In this document: positions 38,179 to 48,495 of the stretch, one piece after another
Layout of the letters: each line of letters starts with the position of its first letter
Numbering within the stretch: the stretch's first letter is position 1
Assembly: GCA_920105625.2 (NCBI GenBank)
Contig: OV050030.1
Location: forward strand, 89,313,652-89,377,651
Origin: Clusia tigrina
Lineage: Eukaryota > Arthropoda > Insecta > Diptera > Clusiidae
Direction: 5' to 3'
DNA: 64,000 nt
Program-made: the position numbers and the translations under genes
Notes under the pieces: generated by a model
What the model saw: the letters and a program-made list of their open reading frames with translations, nothing else
The model's database searches: none
Told to the model about the DNA's origin: nothing

Positions 38179-39173
38179 ATAATTTGCTCCTCACACATTT
38201 AACATTCCTTCCACGGCAGTCTGTACTATTTTTGGTTTATTGGTGGTTGATCCACTCTAGTATGTATTTCATGCTCTACTTCCGGTTATATGTTAGCTGG
38301 TCTTCTTCCAGCAAAAATATGTCATGGAATGACATACATATGGCTTCTATTGATGCCGTCTCTTCTGAATTTACGATTGGGTCTAGCTTCAGTGATTCTA
38401 GTACTCTCTCCATCCTTTTTCTTATATCTACCTGCTTAATCTGATTAACCGATCCATAATTCGGTTCTTTAAAATGATCATAACTAGTGAAGTTAGGCCT
38501 AAAATTCTTATCCATATAGTAGTCCTCTTCTGATGCATTTAGTACGCAAGCGTACGCCTTACCTTTGTCAACGTGCGTTATGGTCTCTCCCATATATACG
38601 CCCTCCGCTAGCTGCTGCTTGTGCAAACAAACTGTCCGAAGTTTCGTGTTAACATGTATAATAACTACTCTGGTTGACCTTGCGTTTACTACCTCCATAC
38701 TACTATTCATAACCCTATTCACGGTTCCTTCCTGCCATGACCTTAATGGAAGAGTAAGGATTTTATTCTTATTATTATCATAAAACAATAACTGTTTCTC
38801 TAGCGCATCAAGTATGGTGCGCCCCAAAGATTAGCGCGCCCAATTATCCCATCCGCCGGAATACCTGCCGTATCCAATTCCACTGTGTACACTCTAACAC
38901 TCATGCCCTTAACTTCACTGTGCCCTATTCTGAGCGATTCCAGTGTCCTGATGGAACCTCTAAGCGCTCCGTTAAGCGTTCTTACGTCCATCTGATTAAT
39001 CTCCAGCCCTTTCCGTAAAATAGTAGATTTTACGAGGCTGGTGTCCGCCCCTGAATCTACCAAAAGCACTAGCTTTCCACTAGCTTTCCACTAGCTGCCT
39101 CCTTGCAGGGTATCTCAATGAAAGCGTCACCCATTCTGCTTACAACGAAGCAACGTCCTTTTGTTCTCAGCAT
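38179..39173 (-). pseudogene. pol pseudogene, unit 9: protease frameshifted by 11-bp duplication
   Basis: The tandem 11-bp duplication at 39071-39092 lies just upstream (minus sense) of the DSGA codons and breaks the reading frame, leaving 38800-39069 open from inside the core. A Gly-to-Glu change (gagcgattcc, about 38938) is also private. The linker ORF is at 38276-38827. Confidence 0.87.
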
Positions 39174-39545
39174 GGACGGGTATCTACTTCCTGACTCTTC
39201 AAGTTTTTTCCTCCATGCACCGCATCATATACTCTCTAAAAACTATCATGAATATCTTAACTATACATTCTCGTACCGCCTACGCGGCAATTGGACTATA
39301 CTTTCTAACCTTATTAAAACTTAACTTAAGTACTAGAATCATCACAGTTACCTAATTCAAAACGCAATCAACAATTTTTTCCCGGAGAGACTCTTGCTCC
39401 TCCGTATCTTGAACCATAGTTCTTACATTACTCGGTACTGGGTATTGGAGAGCCTCTTGCTCCTCCTTCTCCTGGAATGTTGTTCTTACATTAGTAGTCA
39501 CACGTACTTCTGGCCTAATTCTTTCTTCCTTTCTTTTGGCTTTCC

Positions 39546-41607
39546 AGTCTACTGGCCTCCTGGACTGGGCCGCTGGAAGTTTCCATGGTCCCTTTGTTGC
39601 AATTGTCCTTCACTGCATTCCGCTGCCCGATGTCCCACTCGTCCACATGAGAAGAATTTCAACCCCTGTATGGTATTGCTCATTCTCGCATCACTTCTGG
39701 AATTCCAATTTGGTCGCAGCTGACCACTCCACCCGTATTGAAGGGACTTCTTGCTTGGTTAATTCCTTCTGTTGAATTAACTCGGGACGACTGAAGTTAC
39801 CCCTGCTGTCCCTCAAGGGTGGATCCGGGCGCCACGTAGCTGGCTGCCTTCTACTCTGATCCAATTTTGTGTGTCCTTGGCTCTGTCTACTTGCCTCATG
39901 ACCATATGTTTGGCACTCCATACAGTAGGGCTTGTTTTTGCGTGTAAAGCATCCATCCCTTGTATGACTTGGCTTACGGCAGAATGAGCAAATGGGTTTT
40001 CTTGGCTGGAATCTCTCGACTAGGAATCATTGGTCTCTTTGTTGCGAAAATTGGCCCATCAATCTACCGACTTCACTTATGTTCCGTTGCTATACCGGTC
40101 CTACCTCTGCAGGAGCATTAGTCCAGCAGATTCCACCTGTTGTCATTCGTTGTTATATTGCTGCTTCAGCGGAAGAGACCGCTTCCACTAGCTCTGCCTT
40201 ACTCCTCTGCGTTAGATTAAGCGTGTAATTTGCTAAATCCCTATTTATCAGGCCTGCTTTGAACACAGAAATTAGCTCATTCCACTTGAGCCTTGTATGC
40301 TACAATGTTTCCTGGAAACAGACTGTTGGCTTCCGCCTCAGCAGCGTTCCTCAAGGATCTAAGCCTTCGTCCCCATGCTCTCAATTCCTCCCCAGGTTTC
40401 TGAGTTGATTCCCGTATGAGACAGTCGAATGACTTTTGTTTTAAGTACGTTCTATCTAAAAGCGCATATAAATTCGACAGAGTGCTTACTGAGCTATGCG
40501 CTAGTAAATCCAACGCATCACCTGTGGTCCTTTGCCTAATCACTTTATTAAGTGTTCCCCGTCTGCTTCCGGAAGACTCTGCTGTGCTATCTCACAACCT
40601 TCTTTGAAGCGCCTGATCTCAGTTCTCAGATCATACAACTTCTCCACCGCATGAGCAACTTCCAAAATGCCCATTTTACTTCTTTGTGTTTTCTTAATTG
40701 CTGGTAAAATCTTAGCGTTATTAATCTCTTGGGGGGTTTCCAGATTCACTTCTCCCGGATCTGAGATGTACATGACCAGTGACGGACTCAAACTAATTAA
40801 TCTTCGACCGTTTGCTCCTGCACGCGAAACACTGTCCACAGTATGGGGGCTTTGCTGCTTTGTTACTGGTTCTGGCACTTTTGGGGGATATACCAGGTTT
40901 TCATTATATACCGGACTTTCCGGCGAAAAAGGTTCGACGCCGCTCTCAGATGTGCCAAACAAAAATTCCGCTTGCCTCTCTTCACTAAATACTAATCTTA
41001 GCTTTACCACGCGAGTTAATTTCTTCTGGTGTTGAATATTCCGGCCAGCGAACTTCCGGAGGCAATGTCAATACTGTCTGTGTATATCCAGCCGTTGCTG
41101 ATTTCGATCTCTCTCTATTCGTTGAGGTACTATTGGTCGTCCGTCCTCTTTTTAATTCTGCACACTCCTCTAACAGTGATGCTGCTTCCTCTGTTTCTGA
41201 CAATCTTTGAGAAAGTTCCTTCACCTTATTCTCAAGATACTGCTTTTGTGCTCTCAAATCTTCTGTTTCTTTATGAAATTTGAACAATTTTATGTCCTGT
41301 TTTGGATTGCTGTCCAGGCTTGATCCGCTACCTCTAATGGCGACAGAGCTCCTCCGGCGTTTGCCAGTTTCTACAATTCCTGAGTTTCTTCCCTGCTCGT
41401 ACTCGCTTCGAAGTAGTCAGCTATTTTCCCAGCAAACAGTTCTACCTCTGACTGTACGGATTTCAATCTTATTTCCTCATCAACCAGTTTTTGAATCGCC
41501 TCGCCAATTTGCTCCTGTATCAGCATTAACCCCTGCGCTTCCTTTGTCATATCCAAAAACCAGAACAGGTTGCGTATCCCCAAAAATGATTTACAAATGA
41601 AACCCAA
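39546..41607 (-). pseudogene. gag pseudogene, unit 9 (N-terminal stop replaced)
   Basis: This is the only unit where the TAG after gag codon 64 reads TAC (Tyr): the plus strand has gaagtagtcagc at about 41410. The N-terminal segment therefore runs on to 41371 before the next TAG. Private sequence near 41288 (caattttatgtcctg) replaces caatttctcctctgtcctg. Other segments: coiled coil 40985-41287, mid 40540-41010, capsid-like 40277-40543. Confidence 0.87.
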
Positions 41608-43284
41608 TAATTGTTAAAATTTGTTTATTGATTACCATCTTATCCCAATATTTTATTACATTATACTTATCGGTTTAATACAAGTTTATTTAAAATTACA
41701 ATAGTCTCATCCTGAGGCATCAGGAGCCGGATGCTCAGTAGTCAATTCCAATCCAGCGGCAATCTGAGGTTCCCCTGACGTCTCTCCAGCTGCTTCTCCT
41801 CTAATCGGCATACATCTTGCCACAATCTGTTAGCGTGTCCCCACGGGATTGGAACCTCCACCGTGTCCTGTTCCTTCAACGCTTCTCTCAGGTATGCTAA
41901 ACGATTCCGTTCGCGTTTCTACTCTCCTCCCCTTTTCCTTATTCCCAGTCGTTTTCAATCCTGCAGAAAAGGCGTTATATCCCTTAGTTGCCGTTCCCTA
42001 GAGAATCGATTATAAACCATAATCTCCTCTAGATTCCCCTAGCTTCTGTAGCGTTTGTCAGTGTGGGTTTCTAGCAGAGAATCGATTATAAACCATAATC
42101 TGCTCTAGATCCCCTAGCTTCTGTCAGTTGGTATAACTTTGTTTAGTTCTATGCGTCTGGTCTGCGTGATGCCGAAAGAAAGAAAGAGCGTCTGGTCTGC
42201 CTGATGCGGAAAGAAAGAAAGAGCGTCTTGTCTGCCTGATGCCGAAAGAAAGAAAGAGGCTGATCTGCTAGTTGCTCCTGCTTTTATGCTCCAGCTTCAG
42301 TGTAGATCATCTAATAGTTGTTGTTGTGCGGGAACTGTAGTTTGTTGTGGCGCCTGTCTGCCATCTCGTGCTGTTGCATGTTGCTACTGTTTCCCGCATT
42401 GTTCTTCTTGTTTGAATTTGACCTTGGGCCACCTTGAGTACATTGTTGTTGTTTTCTCTCTGTTGTTCTTGTAAGTTTTTGCCCTTGGGCCACCTTCAAT
42501 ATTGTGTTGTTGTTGTGATGATTTACCTTGTTGTTGTTCCTTGTCTTGTTTGTTGTTGTTGCTATTTGCCCTTCGGCCACCTTCAGCACTTTGTTGATAT
42601 TTTATATCGATGACATAAAATATTTATAAATATTAAATATTGGATATTTAATTCTGCTTCTCCTCTTTATACTTTGTCCGCCCTGTTGGTGTGCTTAGCG
42701 ATCGGTCTGTCGTGGTTCACTTTGTGCTTGGCCTTCGTTTTTGGGTGTTGTTAGTGGGTTATTTTCCGAACTAATGCAGTCGGCAACTTCTGTCGCGATC
42801 TCTTGTGAATTCATATCAGTGCGCTAGGCACTGTTGTTGTAAATTCATATCAGTGCGTTGGGCACTGTGGTTGTACATTCATATTATTTTAACTGTGGTC
42901 AGCCGTTTGCACAATTGTTTGTGTGATATTCTCCTGTGTTATCTTGCGTTGTTGACTTCGTTGCATGTTTTTCGTCGCTTATCACAAGATTCCACTGTCT
43001 GACTTAATTGTGGCTGTGTCTTCTGTCCTCCCAATGCAGAGTATAACACTTGTTGTTGGTAGCATTACTATGGTGGGAGGTGTCTTAGACTCACTTGTAT
43101 GATGGCTGCTGCACTAAATATGATGGCGGTTGTGTGTGTGGGGTTTTAGCAATGAAAGTGGGAGGTGCCAAAGTCTTAAGACTATTTTCGTGTATATTTT
43201 AGGGTAGGTTGTTTAAGCACTTGGCCCCTATGTTAAATATACACGTTATGACAAAACTGAATATGTAGGGGCAAATTTACGCCT

Positions 43285-44268
43285 ATAATTTGCTCCTCAC
43301 ACATTTAACATTCCTTCCACGGCAGTCTGTACTATTTTTGGTTTATTGGTGGTTGATCCACTCTAGTATGTATTTCATGCTCTACTTCCGGTTATATGTT
43401 AGCTGGTCTCCTTCCAGCAAAAATATGTCATGGAATGACATACATATGGCTTCTATTGATGCCGTCTCTTCTGAATTTACGATTGGGTCTAGCTTCAGTG
43501 ATTCTAGTACTCTCTCCATCCTTTTTCTTATATCTACCTGCTTAATCTGATTAACCGATCCATAATTCGGTTCTTTAAAATGATCATAACTAGTGAAGTT
43601 AGGCCTAAAATTCTTACCCATATAGTAGTCCTCTTCTGATGCATTTAGTACGCAAGCGTACGCCTTACCCTTGTCAACGTGCGTTATGGTCTCTCCCATA
43701 TATACGCCCTCCGCTAGCTGCTGCTTGTGCAAACAAACTGTCCGAAGTTTCGTGTTAACATGTATAATAACTACTCTGGTTGACCTTGCGTTTACTACCT
43801 CCATACTACTATTCATAACCCTATTCACGGTTCCTTCCTGCCATGACCTTAATGGAAGAGTAAGGATTTTATTCTTATTATTATCATAAAACAATAACTG
43901 TTTCTCTAGCGCATCAAGTATGGTGCGCCCCAAAGATTAGCGCGCCCAATTATCCCATCCGCCGGAATACCTGCCGTATCCAATTCCACTGTGTACACTC
44001 TAACACTCATGCCCTTAACTTCACTGTGCCCTATTCTGAGCGATCCCAGTGTCCTGATGGAACCTCTAAGCGCTCCGTTAAGCGTTCTTACGTCCATCTG
44101 ATTAATCTCCAGCCCTTTCCGTAAAATAGTAGATTTTACGAGGCTGGTGTCCGCCCCTGAATCTACCAAAAGCACTAGCTTTCCACTAGCTGCCTCCTTG
44201 CAGGGTATATCAATGAAAGCGTCACCCGTTCTGCTTACAACGAAGCAACGTCCTTTTGTTCTCAGCAT
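43285..44268 (-). pseudogene. pol pseudogene, unit 10: open retropepsin, RT stub
   Basis: The protease is open at 43906-44268 (Glu-to-Asp private change) with DSGA. The linker ORF at 43382-43933 has private Asp-to-Gly and Glu-to-Gly changes. The RT stub ends near 43290. Confidence 0.87.
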
Positions 44269-44640
44269 GGACGGGTATCTACTTCCTGACTCTTCAAGTT
44301 TTTTCCTCCATGCACCGCATCATATACTCTCTAAAAACTATCATGAATATCTTAACTATACATTCTCGTACCGCCTACGCGGCAATTGGACTATACTTTC
44401 TAACCTTATTAAAACTTAACTTAAGTACTAGAATCATCACAGTTACCCAATTCAAAACGCAATCAACAATTTTTTCCCGGAGAGACTCTTGCTCCTCCGT
44501 ATCTTGAACCATAGTTCTTACATTACTCGGTACTGGGTATTGGAGAGCCTCTTGCTCCTCCTTCTCCTGGAATGTTGTTCTTACATTAGTAGTCACACGT
44601 ACTTCTGGCCTAATTCTTTCTTCATTTCTTTTGGCTTTCC

Positions 44641-46709
44641 AGTCTACTGGCCTCCTGGACTGGGCCGCTGGAAGTTTCCATGGTCCCTTTGTTGCAATTG
44701 TCCTTCACTGCATTCCGCTGCCCGATGTCCCACTCGTCCACATGAGAAGAATTTCAACCCCTGTATGGTATTGCTCATTCTCGCATCACTTCTGGAATTC
44801 CAATTTGGTCGCAGCTGACCACTCCACCCGTATTGAAGGGACTTCTTGCTTGGTTAATTCCTTCTGTTGAATTAACTCGGGACGAGTGAAGTTACCCCTG
44901 CTGTCCCTCAAGGGTGGATCCGGGCGCCACGTAGCTGGCTGCCTTCTACTCTGATCCAATTTTGTGTGTCCTTGGCTCTGTCTACTTGCCTCATGACCAT
45001 ATGTTTGGCACTCCATACAGTAGGGCTTGTTTTTGCGTGTAAAACATCCATCCCTTGTATGACTTGGCTTACGGCAGAATGAGCAAATGGGTTTTCTTGG
45101 CTGGAATCTCTCGACTAGGAATCATTGGTCTCTTTGTTGCGAAAATTGGCCCATCAATCTACCGACTTCACTTATGTTCCGTTGCTATACCGGTCCTACC
45201 TCTGCAGGAGCATTAGTCCAGCAGATTCCACCTGTTGTCATTCGTTGTTATATTGCTGCTTCAGCGGAAGAGACCGCTTCCACTAGCTCTGCCTTACTCC
45301 TCTGCGTTAGATTAAGCGTGTAATTTGCTAAATCCCTATTTATCAGGCCTGCTTTGAACACAGAAATTAGCTCATTCCACTTGAGCCTTGTATGCTACAA
45401 TGTTTCCTGGAAACAGACTGTTGGCTTCCGCCTCAGCAGCGTTCCTCAAGGATCTAAGCCTTCGTCCCCATGCTCTCAATTCCTCCCCAGGTTTCTGAGT
45501 TGATTCCCGTATGAGACAGTCGAATGACTTTTGTTTTAAGTACGTTCTATCTAAAAGCGCATATAAATTCGACAGAGTGCTTACTGAGCTATGCGCTAGT
45601 AAATCCAACGCATCACCTGTGGTCCTTTGCCTAATCACTTTATTAAGTGTTCCCCGTCTGCTTCCGGAAGACTCTGCTGTGCTATCTCACAACCTTCTTT
45701 GAAGCGCCTGATCTCAGTTCTCAGATCATACAACTTCTCCACCGCATGAGCAACTTCCAGAATGCCCATTTTACTTCTTTGTGTTTTCTTAATTGCTGGT
45801 AAAATCTTAGCGTTATTAATCTCTTGGGGGGTTTCCAGATTCACTTCTCCCGGATCTGAGATGTACATGACCAGTGACGGACTCAAACTAATTAATCTTC
45901 GACCGTTTGCTCCTGCACGCGAAACACTGTCCACAGTATTGGGGCTTTGCTGCTTTGTTACTGGTTCTGGCTCTTTTGGGGGATATACCAGGTTTTCATT
46001 ATATACCGGACTTTCCGGCGAAAAAGGTTCGACGCCGCTCTCAGATGTGCCAAACAAAAATTCTGCTTGCCTCTCTTCACTAAATACTAATCTTAGCTTT
46101 ACCACGCGAGTTAATTTCTTCTGGTGTTGAATATTCCGGCCAGCGAACTTCCGGAGGCAATGTCAATACTGTCTGTGTATATCCAGCCGTTGCTGATTTC
46201 GATCTCTCTCTATTCGTTGAGGTACTATTGGTCGTCCGTCCTCTTTTTAATTCTGCACACTCCTTCTCTAACAGTGATGCTGCTTCCTCTGTTTCTGACA
46301 ATCTTTGAGAAAGTTCCTTCACCTTATTCTCAAGATATTGCTTTTGTGCTCTCAAATCTTCTGTTTCTTTATGAAATTTGAACAATTTCTCCTCTGTCCT
46401 GTTTTGGATTGCTGTCCAGGCTTGATCCGCTACCTCTAATGGCGACAGAGCTCCTCCGGCGTTTGCCAGTTTCTACAATTCCTGAGTTTCTTCCCTGCTC
46501 GTACTCGCTTCGAACTAGTCAGCTATTTTCCCAGCAAACAGTTCTACCTCTGACTGTACGGATTTCAATCTTATTTCCTCATCAACCAGTTTTTGAATCG
46601 CCTCGCCAATTTGCTCCTGTATCAGCATTAACCCCTGCGCTTCCTTTGTCATATCCAAAAACCAGAACAGGTTGCGTATCCCCAAAAATGATTTACAAAT
46701 GAAACCCAA
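44641..46709 (-). pseudogene. gag pseudogene, unit 10
   Basis: Segments: N-terminal 46515-46709 (ends at TAG), coiled coil 46080-46385 (retains the Lys codon that units 4-9 have lost, as in unit 2), mid 45635-46105, capsid-like 45372-45638, knuckle region about 44980-45090. It is broken by the same frameshifts. Confidence 0.87.
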
Positions 46710-47103
46710 TAATTGTTAAAATTTGTTTATTGATTACCATCTTATCCCAATATTTTATTACATTATACTTATCGGTTTAATACAAGTTTATTTAAAATTA
46801 CAATAGTCTCATCCTGAGGCATCAGGAGCCGGATGCTCAGTAGTCAATTCCAATCCAGCGGCAATCTGAGGTTCCCCTGACGTCTCTCCAGCTGCTTCTC
46901 CTCTAATCGGCATACATCTTGCCACAATCTGTTAGCGTGTCCCCACGGGATTGGAACCTCCACCGTGTCCTGTTCCTTCAACGCTTCTCTCAGGTATGCT
47001 AAACGATTCCGTTCGCGTTTCTACTCTCCTCCCCTTTTCCTTATTCCCAGTCGTTTTCAATCCTGCAGAAAAGGCGTTATATCCCTTAGTTGCCGTTCCC
47101 TAG

Positions 47104-47210
47104 CAAAATCATGTAATTTAAATATTATAAAATATGCAGAATATTAGATAAACATTTATGCGATACTCGTAGTTACGGAACTACCAAACTTTTATGCAAA
47201 AACCCGTATT
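47104..47210. other. AT-rich right flank of the array
   Basis: Unique 107-bp sequence lies between the array edge and the hAT-like insertion. No gene is seen. It continues on the other side of the insertion at 48147. Confidence 0.6.
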
Positions 47211-48146
47211 GTATGCACTAAAGGTCTGCATGAATGGTATTGAAACACGTTTCAACACATTTCTCAACGTTCACTTACTTACTTCAGTGCACCCGCTTCA
47301 TCCAAAGCGAATGGATGAGAACTTGAAAAGAATGAGCATAGAAACAAATGAGTATTGAAACATACGAAACAAAAGTGCTTGTTAAAATGGGTAATATATT
47401 GGGTACAGCAAGTATGCTTTCGTAGTGACTATGCGAATTATCACATTTGCATGACTTCTATATATGTATGTATGTATGTACATATGTGCATATCATCGGA
47501 CAGTAGTCAAAAAGAAAAACTAATACACAATATTTTAACAAAAAATAGATACATTTTCATGTAAAAAGAAAATATATGTCAATATTATTGAATTAGCAAG
47601 AAAAATGAAATAAAATAAATTTCTGCCTTAACAACCGAATAAATAAAGTTTTAATTGTATTAACTTTCTTAATACTAAGAAGTTAAGAAATAAACTAATT
47701 GCTCATAAAATTTCACTAATCTTATTTTAGTCAATATTTGCATTTAAAAACATAATTTTATTAACTGAATTTGCACTAGAAGCAATAAGAGATCGTTTAT
47801 CAGATATTAAATTCCGCGGTAAAGAAAAAATTGTCTCAGAAGCTACACTGCAGCACTGCTCTCTTACTGCTTAACAGCTCTCTCCAGATACACACGATGA
47901 AGCGCAGAGCCTATAGAATGAGAACAGAATTATTCTATTCACTCTGTGAGTATACTCGTTATTTATTGTGTGTATGCGGATATTTCCAAAATGAGTGAAT
48001 ACTAAAAACGAACAAATACTAAAAATAACAAAACAGAGAGAGTGAGTGCTTGATGGGTAGAATTGTTTCTAATAGCGGGTGCACTGAAGTAGGTGCACTA
48101 GTAACCGAAACATACGAAACCATTCGTGCTGACCTCTAGTATGCAC
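47211..48146. mobile_element. Non-autonomous hAT-like element with 8-bp target duplication
   Basis: The element spans 47219-48138 (920 bp). It starts taaaggtctgcatgaatgg, and its other end read inward on the minus strand is tagaggtcagcacgaatgg. It is flanked by a perfect 8-bp direct repeat gtatgcac at 47211-47218 and 48139-48146. An 8-bp duplication and a TA(A/G)AGG-type terminus fit the hAT superfamily. A second, perfect 18-bp inverted pair lies inside the ends (tacttcagtgcacccgct at 47280-47297 and its complement at 48074-48091). The motif gaaacatacgaaac occurs at both sides as a direct repeat. There is no transposase ORF, so it would depend on a trans-acting transposase. Confidence 0.88.
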
Positions 48147-48313
48147 CTCCTGATATTTTCTTGCCTAATAAACTAAGCTTATTGTTTTTATTTGTGTGTA
48201 ATTAAATGTCAAAAATGTGTTTTCCAAAATGTCCCTACCGACAAACAAACACAAATCCCCTACCAAAAAAATCCTCACAGCTAAGACGACATACATAGAC
48301 CGTCCGATCATAC
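48147..48313. other. Unique spacer before the Jockey-like element
   Basis: AT-rich sequence with no recognisable gene. The minus-strand open stretch over 48165-48419 shows no known motif and crosses the poly(A) tail of the neighbouring element, so I do not regard it as coding. Confidence 0.5.
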
Positions 48314-48323
48314 TTTTTTTTTT

Positions 48324-48495
48324 CTCCATATATTTATTTATTGTATCCTCTAAGCTTATACTAACAATAAGTAAGCATATCTTAAAAACTAAATAATTAA
48401 TAACAACACACCTTGCCAATGCTTAGTGATTTTTAGTAATCACAATATTATATGTTAGTTACTGTAATAAATGTTATATTAGTGTTTGTACATGA
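48324..48495 (-). other. 3' UTR of the Jockey-like element
   Basis: AT-rich sequence between the ORF2 stop and the A-tail, with repeated taaataaata (minus sense) next to the tail. Such short AT-rich tails are usual for this group. Confidence 0.6.

Larger units (their letters stand above)
38159..43264 (-). mobile_element. Array unit 9 (complete, 5106 bp, longest)
   Basis: LTR/leader block 43264-41608, gag 41607-39546, pol remnant 39173-38179. The private 11-bp duplication agctttccact (39071-39092) accounts for most of the extra length. It shares its LTR markers with unit 8 and its linker change ttatatctacctgc with unit 10. Confidence 0.93.
1..47103 (-). repeat. Tandem array of ~5.1 kb LTR-retroelement-derived units
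   Basis: The same sequence recurs head to tail with a period of 5052-5106 bp. The landmark gtaggggcaaatttacgcc falls at 2521, 7621, 12717, 17769, 22868, 27968, 33063, 38159 and 43265. Units are defined here from that landmark, close to where the RT fragment meets the LTR-like block: one left-truncated unit, eight complete units and one right-truncated unit. By eye the copies differ by only scattered substitutions and short indels. All have the retroelement coding sense on the minus strand. The left end of the array is outside the window. The right end is sharp at 47103. Confidence 0.97.
43265..47103 (-). mobile_element. Array unit 10 (right-truncated at array edge)
   Basis: The unit has pol (43285-44268), gag (44641-46709) and 394 bp of leader, then stops at 47103. 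The LTR-like block, including the 48-bp, 35-bp and 34-bp repeats, is missing. The transition reads gttgccgttccctag, then unrelated AT-rich sequence. This is the 5' end of the array in the minus-strand sense. Confidence 0.93.

Noticed and set aside
1..47103. Array as an assembly collapse or expansion artefact
   Set aside because: Each unit has private substitutions and indels (39-bp deletion in unit 4, 11-bp duplication in unit 9, diverged tract in unit 3) and the right edge is sharp. Real variation is more likely, though the exact copy number remains open.
47276..48091. 18-bp perfect inverted repeat as the element ends of a separate transposon starting CAGTG
   Set aside because: No 8-bp duplication flanks it. 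The outer termini at 47219 and 48138 with gtatgcac on both sides explain the structure, so the 18-bp pair is subterminal.
48165..48419. 84-residue minus-strand ORF
   Set aside because: It spans the A-tail and 3' UTR of the Jockey-like element plus flank. No motif.
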